64,000 bases of DNA, taken from assembly GCA_902600485.1 (NCBI GenBank), contig CACKJD010000001.1, forward strand, positions 1-64,000. The letters run 5' to 3'. A program made the position numbers and the translations under genes. The DNA comes from an uncultured Pelagibacteraceae bacterium. Its GTDB lineage: Bacteria; Pseudomonadota; Alphaproteobacteria; Pelagibacterales; Pelagibacteraceae. Positions within the stretch are counted from its first letter, which is position 1. Each line of letters begins with the position of its first letter. Shown here in pieces: positions 19,298 through 31,601 of the stretch. Below the pieces are notes generated by a model that saw only the letters and a program-made list of their open reading frames with translations, was not told the origin of the DNA and ran no database searches.

Positions 19298-20146
19298 TCA
19301 ATTTATATTTTCGTATAAAACAATTTTTACTAATCTTAACTGTGAAAAATTGGAGTGAAACAAAACATAGCTTTCATTGCTCTCATCAATTATATTTATT
19401 TCACCAACAGGAATACCTGATTTAAATATTCCACCAGAGCCTGAGGTGTAGACTTGATCACCATTATTTAGATTTAAACTTTCTAATTGTGTATATTGTA
19501 GTTTGCCAAATTTTTCCCCGGTCCCTGTCAAAATAGATTGAACACTATTAGGTTCAACAGATACTGGAATCTTGCTGTTCAAGTCAGATAATAGCAATAC
19601 TCTTGAAGTTAAATAATTAACTTCTACAACTTTTCCAATTAAAAAATCTCCATCTAAAACAGCCATCCCTAATTTTACATTATCTTTACTTCCTCTATTG
19701 ACGATAATAGATTTAAGAAATGGGCTTTGTTTATCAACTAATACCTTTGCCAGAATTTCAGATGAGATATCTACAATATCCTCTATTTTAGATTTAAGCA
19801 TTATATTTTCAGATATTATAAAATTATTACTTAAGTTTTCAGCTTTTAATGCCTTAAAATCTTTTTTAAGTTTTTTATGATCATCATACAAATTGATATG
19901 TGACATTGTTAACTTGTAAGTATTTACAACAAAATTTTCTGGTGCTGAAATTATAAAAGAAGCACGATAAACAATTTCATTTAAACCTGATTTTAAAAAA
20001 GATATGCCTTTAAAATTATATTTGCTCAATGTTAAAATTATTATTGAGAAAAATAATAATACAATTAATGAAAATCTTTGCTTTGTTCCTTTTTTTAAAA
20101 AGGCAGATCTGATCGCGATTATGAAATCATCTCTGTTAGTTTCCAT
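19298..20146 (-). CDS. mreC: Rod shape-determining protein MreC
   Basis: 282 aa; 'VNRGSKDNVKLGMAVLDGDFLIGKVVEVNYLTSRVLLLSDLNSKIPVSV'. Confidence 0.9.
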   Translation of the reverse strand: METNRDDFIIAIRSAFLKKGTKQRFSLIVLLFFSIIILTLSKYNFKGISFLKSGLNEIVYRASFIISAPENFVVNTYKLTMSHINLYDDHKKLKKDFKALKAENLSNNFIISENIMLKSKIEDIVDISSEILAKVLVDKQSPFLKSIIVNRGSKDNVKLGMAVLDGDFLIGKVVEVNYLTSRVLLLSDLNSKIPVSVEPNSVQSILTGTGEKFGKLQYTQLESLNLNNGDQVYTSGSGGIFKSGIPVGEINIIDESNESYVLFHSNFSQLRLVKIVLYENIN

Positions 20147-20152
20147 TTTATC

Positions 20153-22763
<2,611 letters not shown>

Positions 22764-22794
22764 TATTTTGTAAAAATTTTTTTTTTGGATAATA

Positions 22795-22813
22795 CAATCT
22801 CTAGCAGAGATTG
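22795..22813. promoter_or_regulatory. Short perfect hairpin in the ilvC-leuA gap
   Basis: CAATCTCT-AGC-AGAGATTG: 8-bp stem, 3-nt loop, no U-tract on either side. Confidence 0.45.
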
Positions 22814-22854
22814 CAAAACAAAACAGTCAATTATGGGTTTTATTTGTTATTTTT

Positions 22855-23889
<1,035 letters not shown>

Positions 23890-24438
23890 TTATTTAAAAA
23901 TTTCTGATCCTCTTGTCATAGCTACTGCGCCAGTTCTAGATACACTAACTAATCCAAATTTTTTTAAATCTCCCATCACAGTATCTATTTCTCTTCTTAA
24001 TGCAGTTATTTGAAGTACAACTGATTTTTGAGTTTTGTCTAATACTACTGGATTAAATTTTTTGCAAACTTTTAATGCTTTATTTCTTTTAGAAGTATTA
24101 CCAACAAGCTTTAATAAAGCCATTTCTTTAAAAATAATTTTTTTGTCACCTCTCATAAAATCTGCAACTTTATGAACTGGTACTAGTTTGCCTAATTGTA
24201 ATTTAATCTGCTCAATTACCTGGGGTGTTCCAGTAGTTACAATCGTTATCCTTGATATACCTCTTTTAGGATCAACCTCTGCAACAGCTAAGGACTCTAT
24301 ATTATATCCTCTACCAGAGAATAGACCTACTACTCTGGCTAAAACTCCAGCCTCATTATCTACCCAAACTACTATTATATGTGTATCTAATTTTCCTTTT
24401 TTTCCTGGATCACTATAAGCTGATTTAGATTTAGCCAT
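23890..24438 (-). CDS. ilvN: Acetolactate synthase small subunit
   Basis: 182 aa; ACT domain 'HIIVVWVDNEAGVLARVVGLFSGRGYNIESLAV'. Confidence 0.94.
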   Translation of the reverse strand: MAKSKSAYSDPGKKGKLDTHIIVVWVDNEAGVLARVVGLFSGRGYNIESLAVAEVDPKRGISRITIVTTGTPQVIEQIKLQLGKLVPVHKVADFMRGDKKIIFKEMALLKLVGNTSKRNKALKVCKKFNPVVLDKTQKSVVLQITALRREIDTVMGDLKKFGLVSVSRTGAVAMTRGSEIFK

Positions 24439-26204
24439 TAAACTAAAGTTTTTCCTTTTCCTGTTATCTTGTTTTCTTTTTGATCATTAGGCCCCAACAA
24501 CATTTGATTATGAGGCTTGCCTGAAGGAATCATTGGAAAACAATTTTCTTCTTTATCAACTAAACAATCAAATATTACAGGTTTTTTTACATCAATCATT
24601 TCTTGAATTTTTTGATCTAGTTCATCGGGGCTTTTCGCTCTTATTCCAACACATCCATAAGCCTCAGCTAGTTTTACAAAGTCAGGAAGAGCTGCAGTAT
24701 AACTCTCAGAATAATTTTTTTCATGAAGTAATTCTTGCCATTGTCTTACCATCCCCATGTACTCATTATTTAAAATAAATATTTTTATTGGTAAATTATA
24801 TTGAACAGCTGTAGACATTTCCTGCATTGTCATTAGAACTGAGGCTTCTCCTGCAATATCAACTACTAATTTATCAGGATGAGCTATTTGAACACCAACT
24901 GCCGCTGGTAAACCATAACCCATTGTACCAAGACCACCTGATGTCATCCATCTATTTGGTTTATCGAATTTATAATGTTGGGCAGCCCACATTTGATGCT
25001 GACCAACCTCTGTTGTAATAAATGTATCTTTATTTTTGGTTAACTCATAAAGTCTTTGAATTGCAAATTGTGGTTTTATAGTTTTATCACTATTAATAAA
25101 GTTTAGAGAATTAACAGATCTCCATTTTCCAATTTGCTCCCACCATTTTGAAATATTTTCTTTGTTAGACTTTAAAAAATTTGGTTTATGTTTTTTAATT
25201 GTCTTTATCAGTAATGAAATTACTTCTGAGACATCACCTACAATTGGAAGATCTACCTTCACATTTTTATTTATTGAAGATGGATCTATATCTATGTGAA
25301 CCTTTTTAGATTTAGGAGAGAATTCATCAATTTTTCCTGTTATCCTGTCATCAAATCTTGCACCAATGTTAATCATAAGATCACAATCATGCATAGCATT
25401 ATTAGCTTCGTATGTGCCATGCATACCAAGCATTCCTAAAAATTGATTGTCATCTCCTGGAAACGAGCCAAGACCTTGTAGGGTTGATGTTATTGGGAAA
25501 CCAGTGATTGAAACTAATTCTCTTAATTGCTCACTTGCCTTTGGACCAGAATTAATTACACCACCACCTGTATAAAATATTGGTTGTTTTGCTTTACTCA
25601 TCACTTCAATAAGTTTGTCGATATCCTTTTGCGAAAATCTATTATTTGATTTTCCATTAAGTTTTTTTTGTTTTTTAAAATTTGTGTATTTGGCTTTTTG
25701 AAATTGAATATCTTTTGGTATATCAACCAAAACTGGTCCAGGTCTTCCAGTGGTTGCAACTTCAAAAGCTTTATGAATTATTTTTGCTAAATCCTTAACA
25801 TCTTTTACCAACCAATTATGCTTGGTGCACGGTCTAGTAATTCCTGTGGTATCACATTCTTGAAAAGCATCAGTGCCTATTAAATGCGTTGGAACTTGTC
25901 CTGAAATACATACTAATGGAATAGAGTCCATGTATGCATCTGTTAAAGCAGTAACAACATTTGTTGCACCAGGACCAGATGTAACTAAAACTACACCAGG
26001 TTTTCCACATGATCTTGCATAACCCTCGGCAGCATGTCCTGCTCCTTGCTCGTGTCGTGCAAGTATATGTTTAATACTATCGTGATTTTTTAATTCGTCG
26101 TAAATTGGTAATACGGCGCCACCAGGATAACCAAAAATAAATTCAACTTTTTGATCCTCCATACATTTAAAAACTATTTCTGCGCCTGTATATAATTTTG
26201 ACAT
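24438..26204 (-). CDS. ilvB: Acetolactate synthase large subunit
   Basis: 588 aa; 'FGYPGGAVLPIYDEL', 'ARHEQGAGHAAEGYARSCGKPGVVLVTSGPGATNVVTALTDAYMDS'. Confidence 0.96.
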   Translation of the reverse strand: MSKLYTGAEIVFKCMEDQKVEFIFGYPGGAVLPIYDELKNHDSIKHILARHEQGAGHAAEGYARSCGKPGVVLVTSGPGATNVVTALTDAYMDSIPLVCISGQVPTHLIGTDAFQECDTTGITRPCTKHNWLVKDVKDLAKIIHKAFEVATTGRPGPVLVDIPKDIQFQKAKYTNFKKQKKLNGKSNNRFSQKDIDKLIEVMSKAKQPIFYTGGGVINSGPKASEQLRELVSITGFPITSTLQGLGSFPGDDNQFLGMLGMHGTYEANNAMHDCDLMINIGARFDDRITGKIDEFSPKSKKVHIDIDPSSINKNVKVDLPIVGDVSEVISLLIKTIKKHKPNFLKSNKENISKWWEQIGKWRSVNSLNFINSDKTIKPQFAIQRLYELTKNKDTFITTEVGQHQMWAAQHYKFDKPNRWMTSGGLGTMGYGLPAAVGVQIAHPDKLVVDIAGEASVLMTMQEMSTAVQYNLPIKIFILNNEYMGMVRQWQELLHEKNYSESYTAALPDFVKLAEAYGCVGIRAKSPDELDQKIQEMIDVKKPVIFDCLVDKEENCFPMIPSGKPHNQMLLGPNDQKENKITGKGKTLV

Positions 26205-26240
26205 TTGACCAATCTAGCTGAAGTTGTGCTAATTGGTCAA
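26205..26240 (-). promoter_or_regulatory. Long hairpin immediately 5' of the ilvB start codon
   Basis: TTGACCAAT-C-TAGC-(TGAAGTTGT)-GCTA-ATTGGTCAA: 13 bp with one bulged base; ilvB ATG is the next base on the minus strand. Confidence 0.6.
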
Positions 26241-26242
26241 GT

Positions 26243-27154
26243 TTAACTAATCTTATTTAGATAAGAATTTAGATTGTTCGGAGCAATTCTGTACCAGTCT
26301 TTCATATGGCCTCTTGCCCAAGTCATCTGTCTTTTGGCGTATTGTCTAGTTTTTATAGTAATTTTTTCTTTGATAAGGCTTAAATTGGTCTTATCAGGTT
26401 TCAGTTCATTAATTTCTCTTATCCCTATTATCTTAAAAGAGCTATTCGTCTTTTTTACTTTTAATTTATTAAATCTTTTTACCTCTTGGATGGCTCCTGC
26501 TTTGATCATTTTTTCTATCCTACTTGATAAATTTTTTACAACTTCATCTCTTGAAATATCAATAAATATTTTTTCAAAGTCCTTATTTTGAAAATGAATT
26601 GTTGTATTTTTAAACCAAGTATACAAAGATTTATTGGTTTGAATATAAACTTCATAAGCTCTAATAGATCTGTTTTTATCGTTTATATTAATATTATCTT
26701 TACATAAAGGGTCTAGTTTAATTAAACTTTTGTAAAAACTTTTTTGACCAATTTTTTTTTGTAAATTTCTTACTTTATCCCTATTTCTTTTACTGATTTT
26801 TGGTACTTTTGCTAAACCATCTACTAAAGATTTGAAATAAAGACCAGTTCCACCAACAATTATTGGCACTCTCTTTCTTTTTTTTATTTCTGAAATTTTT
26901 GTGAGACATTTTTTTAACCAATCACCTACTGAAAAATTTTTTTTAACACTTAGAAACCCATATAAATGATGTTTGATATTTGATTTATCTTTTGTACTTG
27001 GTCTTGCATTTAGAATTTTTATTTCTTTAAATATTTGCATACTATCACCATTGATAATTTCCCCGTCAATTTTTTTTGCAAGTTTTAATGCAAATTTAGA
27101 TTTGCCTGATGCTGTGGGTCCTGAAATTAAAATTATTTTGGACTTTAGGTCCAT
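26243..27154 (-). CDS. miaA: tRNA dimethylallyltransferase
   Basis: 303 aa; 'IILISGPTASGKSKFALKLAKK', 'INGDSMQIFKEI', 'IIVGGTGLYFKSLVDGL', 'KRQMTWARG'. Confidence 0.95.
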   Translation of the reverse strand: MDLKSKIILISGPTASGKSKFALKLAKKIDGEIINGDSMQIFKEIKILNARPSTKDKSNIKHHLYGFLSVKKNFSVGDWLKKCLTKISEIKKRKRVPIIVGGTGLYFKSLVDGLAKVPKISKRNRDKVRNLQKKIGQKSFYKSLIKLDPLCKDNININDKNRSIRAYEVYIQTNKSLYTWFKNTTIHFQNKDFEKIFIDISRDEVVKNLSSRIEKMIKAGAIQEVKRFNKLKVKKTNSSFKIIGIREINELKPDKTNLSLIKEKITIKTRQYAKRQMTWARGHMKDWYRIAPNNLNSYLNKIS

Positions 27155-27155
27155 A

Positions 27156-28580
27156 CTAATCCAATTTTACACCTATATATCTTTTTTGATTTTGATTATT
27201 AAATATTGCAATTAGTATAGTTTTATTTTGTGACTTTAATGCTGTGTTAACTAAATTATTTAATTGATTAGCAGACTTAATTCTTCTTTTGCCTGCTTCT
27301 ACAATTATGTCGTTTACTTTTAAATAATTTATAGGACTATCTGGCTCTATTTTAGTTATTATCAAACCTGATACATTCGGTGGTAGTTGTCTTTGAATTA
27401 TATCTTCTTTTGTTGTTGGTCTAACTTCAATTTTTAAAGCATTTATAACTTCAACCTTTGGAATATTTGGAGTTTCAGCTTTAAAATCTTCTGAGGTTTC
27501 AAGTCTGCCAAGAGTAATTGTTTTTGTTATTTCTCTTTTATTTCTCCAAACTTTAAGTTTAACAACCTTGCCAACTTTTGTTTGAGCAACTATCAATGGA
27601 AGTTCTTGCATTTCGTTTATTTTTTTTCCATCAAACTCTAATATGATATCCCCATCTTTAATTCCTCCTTTATCTGAAGGACTTCCTGGTGCAACACTTG
27701 CAACTAAAGCACCTCTAGCTTTCCCTAATTTTTCAATTTCTGCTATTTCTTTTGAAACATTTTGAATTCTAACACCTAGCCAACCTCTTTTCGTTTCACC
27801 AAACTCAATTAATTGATCTATTACTTGTTTTGCGCTATTCGATGGAATTGCAAAACCAATTCCTATTGATCCTTGTTGACCAAGTATCGCTGTATTTATT
27901 CCTATGACATCTCCATCCATATTAAATAAAGGACCGCCAGAATTTCCTGTATTAATTGATGCATCTGTTTGAATGAAATCTTCATATCTTGATAATCCAA
28001 TATTTCTATTTCTTGCTGAAATTATTCCTGAGGTAACTGTGCCTCCTAAACCAAAAGGATTTCCAATTGCTATAACCCAGTCACCTATTCTAGCCTTGTC
28101 AGAGTTTCCAAATTTAACAGGCTGAAACTTATCATCTGATTTAATTTTTAAAACTGCAACATCTGATAGTGGATCTGCGCCAATTATCTCTGCTTTATAT
28201 TCTTTATCATTGCTAAATCGAACGACTATATCTTCAGCACCTTTAATTACATGATTATTTGTTATAACTGTTCCATTACTGTCTATTACAAAACCTGAGC
28301 CTAAAGCGCTGGCTTTCCTTTTTTGTGGTGAACCAAATTCTTTAAACATATCTCCAAAAGGAGATCCTGGAGGAAATTCAAACGGAAAAGGATTTGTATT
28401 TTGCACGACAGTTGTTGTTGTTGAAATATTTACAACAGATGGCATTAATTCCTCTGCCAAATCAGCAAAAGAAGCTGGTCTATCTTGTGAGTTTGTTGGC
28501 AAAATAGTTGCTATTGAAAACAACAAGATCAAAGTAAAATATTTTTTTAAAATTACTCTCATAAAACTTTCATATACCAA
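27156..28580 (-). CDS. HtrA/DegP-family serine protease (Do)
   Basis: 474 aa; 'GSGFVIDSNGTVITNNHVI', 'IQTDASINTGNSGGPLFN', two PDZ-like regions. Confidence 0.93.
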   Translation of the reverse strand: MVYESFMRVILKKYFTLILLFSIATILPTNSQDRPASFADLAEELMPSVVNISTTTTVVQNTNPFPFEFPPGSPFGDMFKEFGSPQKRKASALGSGFVIDSNGTVITNNHVIKGAEDIVVRFSNDKEYKAEIIGADPLSDVAVLKIKSDDKFQPVKFGNSDKARIGDWVIAIGNPFGLGGTVTSGIISARNRNIGLSRYEDFIQTDASINTGNSGGPLFNMDGDVIGINTAILGQQGSIGIGFAIPSNSAKQVIDQLIEFGETKRGWLGVRIQNVSKEIAEIEKLGKARGALVASVAPGSPSDKGGIKDGDIILEFDGKKINEMQELPLIVAQTKVGKVVKLKVWRNKREITKTITLGRLETSEDFKAETPNIPKVEVINALKIEVRPTTKEDIIQRQLPPNVSGLIITKIEPDSPINYLKVNDIIVEAGKRRIKSANQLNNLVNTALKSQNKTILIAIFNNQNQKRYIGVKLD

Positions 28581-28747
28581 ATGATTAAAAAGCCAGCTAA
28601 TACAAATATAATTCCTCCAAACCTTAATTGGGCATCTTTCATCAGTTTTAATTTTTCTAACATATTTCTCATTTTTGAGGGAAATAAGGCATATAAAGCG
28701 CCTTCTATAAATAAGAATAGTCCAAAAGCGACTATTATTTCTCTCAT
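28559..28747 (-). CDS. DUF2065 (YjeT-like) small membrane protein
   Basis: 62 aa; 'GLFLFIEGALYALFPSKMRNMLEKL', located between hflC and the HtrA gene. Confidence 0.75.
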   Translation of the reverse strand: MREIIVAFGLFLFIEGALYALFPSKMRNMLEKLKLMKDAQLRFGGIIFVLAGFLIIWYMKVL

Positions 28748-28751
28748 ACTT

Positions 28752-29621
28752 TTACTGATTTAATTGTTTCGCTTTTATATCCCCGAAGAATTTAAAAAAT
28801 TCACTATCTGGTGAAAGTATTAAAGAAGTTTCACCACCTATTAAAGCTTTTTCGTAAGCTTGCATTGCTCTGTAAAAAGCGAAGAACTGAGGGTCTTGAC
28901 CAAATGCATCTGCAAATATTTTATTTCTTTTTCCGTCGCCTTCACCCTTCATGATTTGAGATTTTTTTTCTGCATCTGCAAGTATTACTGTAACCTCTTT
29001 GTCCGCAGTTGACGTTATTGTAACAGCCATTTCTGCTCCTTTGGCTCTAAACTCTTTTGCTTCTCTTTCCCTTTCAGTTTGCATTCTTCTATAAATTGCA
29101 TCACTGTTTGCTTGAGGAAGATCTGCTCTTTTAATTCTTACATCAACTATTTTGATACCAAAATTCTCAGCCTCATTATTTACACCCTCTTGTATTAAAG
29201 ACATTTGTTTTGTTCTATCTTGAGATAATAGAGTTTGTAGTTCTTGCTGACCTAATACGTTTCTTATTCTTGAATTGATAATTGTTGACAGCCTGGATCT
29301 TGCTACTCTTTCGTTACCAACTGATATATAGAATTTTAGTGGATCAATAATTTGAAATCTTGCAAAAGCATCAACTATTAAACGTTTTTGATCTGATGCG
29401 ATTACCTCTTCTGGTGGTGTGTCCAAGTTTAAAATTCTTTTATCTAAATAAACTACGTTTTGAATGAAAGGTAATTTAAAATTAATTCCTGGTTTTAAAA
29501 TAATCTTTTTAGGATCACCAAATTGTAAAACGATAGCTTGATTAACTTCTTTGACAATGAAAATTGAAAAGAAAGCTGTGAACGCTAAAACTAGTATTAT
29601 TGGTAATGCAAATTTTTTCAT
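28752..29621 (-). CDS. hflC: FtsH protease modulator HflC
   Basis: 289 aa; SPFH 'VNQAIVLQFGDPKKIILKPGINFKLPFIQNVVYLDKRIL'. Confidence 0.93.
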   Translation of the reverse strand: MKKFALPIILVLAFTAFFSIFIVKEVNQAIVLQFGDPKKIILKPGINFKLPFIQNVVYLDKRILNLDTPPEEVIASDQKRLIVDAFARFQIIDPLKFYISVGNERVARSRLSTIINSRIRNVLGQQELQTLLSQDRTKQMSLIQEGVNNEAENFGIKIVDVRIKRADLPQANSDAIYRRMQTEREREAKEFRAKGAEMAVTITSTADKEVTVILADAEKKSQIMKGEGDGKRNKIFADAFGQDPQFFAFYRAMQAYEKALIGGETSLILSPDSEFFKFFGDIKAKQLNQ

Positions 29622-29622
29622 A

Positions 29623-30720
29623 TTAATTAGTTTTCTTTTTTAGTTCTGGTAATGGAAGATAAGGAACAACTCCTGATCCTGAATCTTTATCAATTATAAC
29701 TTTATCAATGTCAGCTAGGACCTTTTCCATTGTCTCTAAATACATTCTTTCCTGTGTTACTTCTTTTGCTTTTCTATACTCGTTAAATATAGACAAAAAT
29801 CTACTTGCTTCACCTTCAGCTTTTGCAACAACTTCTTTTTGGTATGCTTCTGCTGCTTGTAATATCTTTGCTGCTTCACCCCTTGCTCTTGGAATTACAT
29901 CATTTGCATAAGCTTCGGCTTCATTTTTTGATCTTTCCATGTCGGCTCTTGCTGCTTGAACATCTCTAAATGCATCAATAACTTGATCCGGTGGGTCTGC
30001 TTTTTGTGTTTGAACTTGTGTTACTTGAATTCCACTTTGATACTCATCTAAAATTTGTTGAATTATAGTCTCTGTCTCTTGCTCTATTACTGACCTTCCT
30101 TCAGTCAAGATTGGTTGTATATCACTCTTAGCAATTACTTCTCTCATGGCTGTTTCCGCAGCAGCTTTTACTGTTCCTTCGGGATCTTGAATTTTAAATA
30201 AAAATTTACCTGCATCTTTTATTACCCAAAAAACTGAAAAATCAATATTCACAATGTTTTCGTCTCCAGTTAACATTAAGCTTTCTTCTGGAACGTCTGC
30301 TACTACACCTGAACTGAATCCTGAATCTCTCTCTGATCTAAAACCAATATCAATTCTGTTTACTTTTGTAACTTTTGGAGTAAGCACACTCTCAATTGGG
30401 AAAGGTATGTGGTAATTTAAACCCGGTTGAGTTGTTGAAACAAATTTTCCAAATCTTAAAACAACACCCTGTTCATCTGGTAAAACTCGGTATAAACCAC
30501 TTAAAGCATAAATTATTAATAAAATTGAAATTCCAAACAAAAGTGGTTTTCCACCCTTAGATGCACCACCTGGTAAAAATTTATTAATTTTATCTTGTAA
30601 GTTTTTAATTATCTCATCTATGTTTGGAGGAGTTGGTCCTCTTCTCCCGGAGCCATTACCTCCGCCTCCTGGGGGAGATCCCCACGGGCTACCACCTCTA
30701 CTTCTAAAATCGTCAACCAT
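29623..30720 (-). CDS. hflK: FtsH protease modulator HflK
   Basis: 365 aa; Gly/Pro-rich N-terminus 'GGSPWGSPPGGGGNGSGRRG', SPFH domain. Confidence 0.93.
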   Translation of the reverse strand: MVDDFRSRGGSPWGSPPGGGGNGSGRRGPTPPNIDEIIKNLQDKINKFLPGGASKGGKPLLFGISILLIIYALSGLYRVLPDEQGVVLRFGKFVSTTQPGLNYHIPFPIESVLTPKVTKVNRIDIGFRSERDSGFSSGVVADVPEESLMLTGDENIVNIDFSVFWVIKDAGKFLFKIQDPEGTVKAAAETAMREVIAKSDIQPILTEGRSVIEQETETIIQQILDEYQSGIQVTQVQTQKADPPDQVIDAFRDVQAARADMERSKNEAEAYANDVIPRARGEAAKILQAAEAYQKEVVAKAEGEASRFLSIFNEYRKAKEVTQERMYLETMEKVLADIDKVIIDKDSGSGVVPYLPLPELKKKTN

Positions 30721-30801
30721 GCACTTTATATAGTGTCTTTGTTGGGAAAAACAAGTTTAGTATGTTAAAAGAACCCTTAAAAATTCGGACTTAATGTAGC
30801 A

Positions 30802-31599
30802 ATGATAGGAAAACCTTATAAAAAAACCTTTGTCAAAAACCCAATTTCTGGCACTAAGTTTACAATTGCGATTTCAAGTGCCAAAGGAGGTGTTGGCAAA
30901 TCTACTTTTGCAACAAATCTTGCTTTAGCATTAAAAAATTTAGGTTGTAAAGTAGGATTATTAGATGCTGATATTTATGGCCCATCTTTACCAAAACTTT
31001 TTTCAATTAATCAAAAACCAGACAGTGATGGTTCAAATTTAAAACCTATAATTAAATATGACATTCAATGTATGTCAATTGGTTTCTTAACTGACGAACA
31101 AACTCCAATGATTTGGAGAGGTCCTATGGTAACTAGTACCATTAAAACATTCGCGCAAAAAGTAAGCTGGAACAATTTAGATTTTATTATTGTAGATATG
31201 CCCCCTGGAACAGGTGATACTCAATTAACATTTGCACAAGAGATAGAAATGGATGGAGCAATAATAGTATCAACTCCTCAAGAGCTTGCACTTCAAGATG
31301 TTAAAAGAGGAATTAGGATGTTTGATAAATTGGGGGTAAAAATTATTGGTTTAGTGGATAATATGAGTTTTTTTAAAGGAGAGGATGGAAAGAAATATCC
31401 AATTTTTGGGGAAGGTGGAGTTAAAAGAACTGCAGAGGAATTTAGTAAAGAATTTTTATGTGAAATTCCAATTGATCCTGAGGTTGGTAGGTCGGGTGAT
31501 CAAGGAAAACCAATTGTTGAGAGCAATCCAGATAATGATATATCAAAAATATATTTAGATATTGCAAAAAAAATTAAATCTTCTTTTATTGAAAATTAG
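30802..31599 (+). CDS. Mrp/NBP35-family iron-sulfur carrier ATPase
   Basis: 265 aa; 'AISSAKGGVGKSTFATNLALAL', 'DADIYGPSLPKLF', 'DMPPGTGDTQLT'. Confidence 0.93.
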   Translation: MIGKPYKKTFVKNPISGTKFTIAISSAKGGVGKSTFATNLALALKNLGCKVGLLDADIYGPSLPKLFSINQKPDSDGSNLKPIIKYDIQCMSIGFLTDEQTPMIWRGPMVTSTIKTFAQKVSWNNLDFIIVDMPPGTGDTQLTFAQEIEMDGAIIVSTPQELALQDVKRGIRMFDKLGVKIIGLVDNMSFFKGEDGKKYPIFGEGGVKRTAEEFSKEFLCEIPIDPEVGRSGDQGKPIVESNPDNDISKIYLDIAKKIKSSFIEN

Positions 31600-31601
31600 T
31601 A

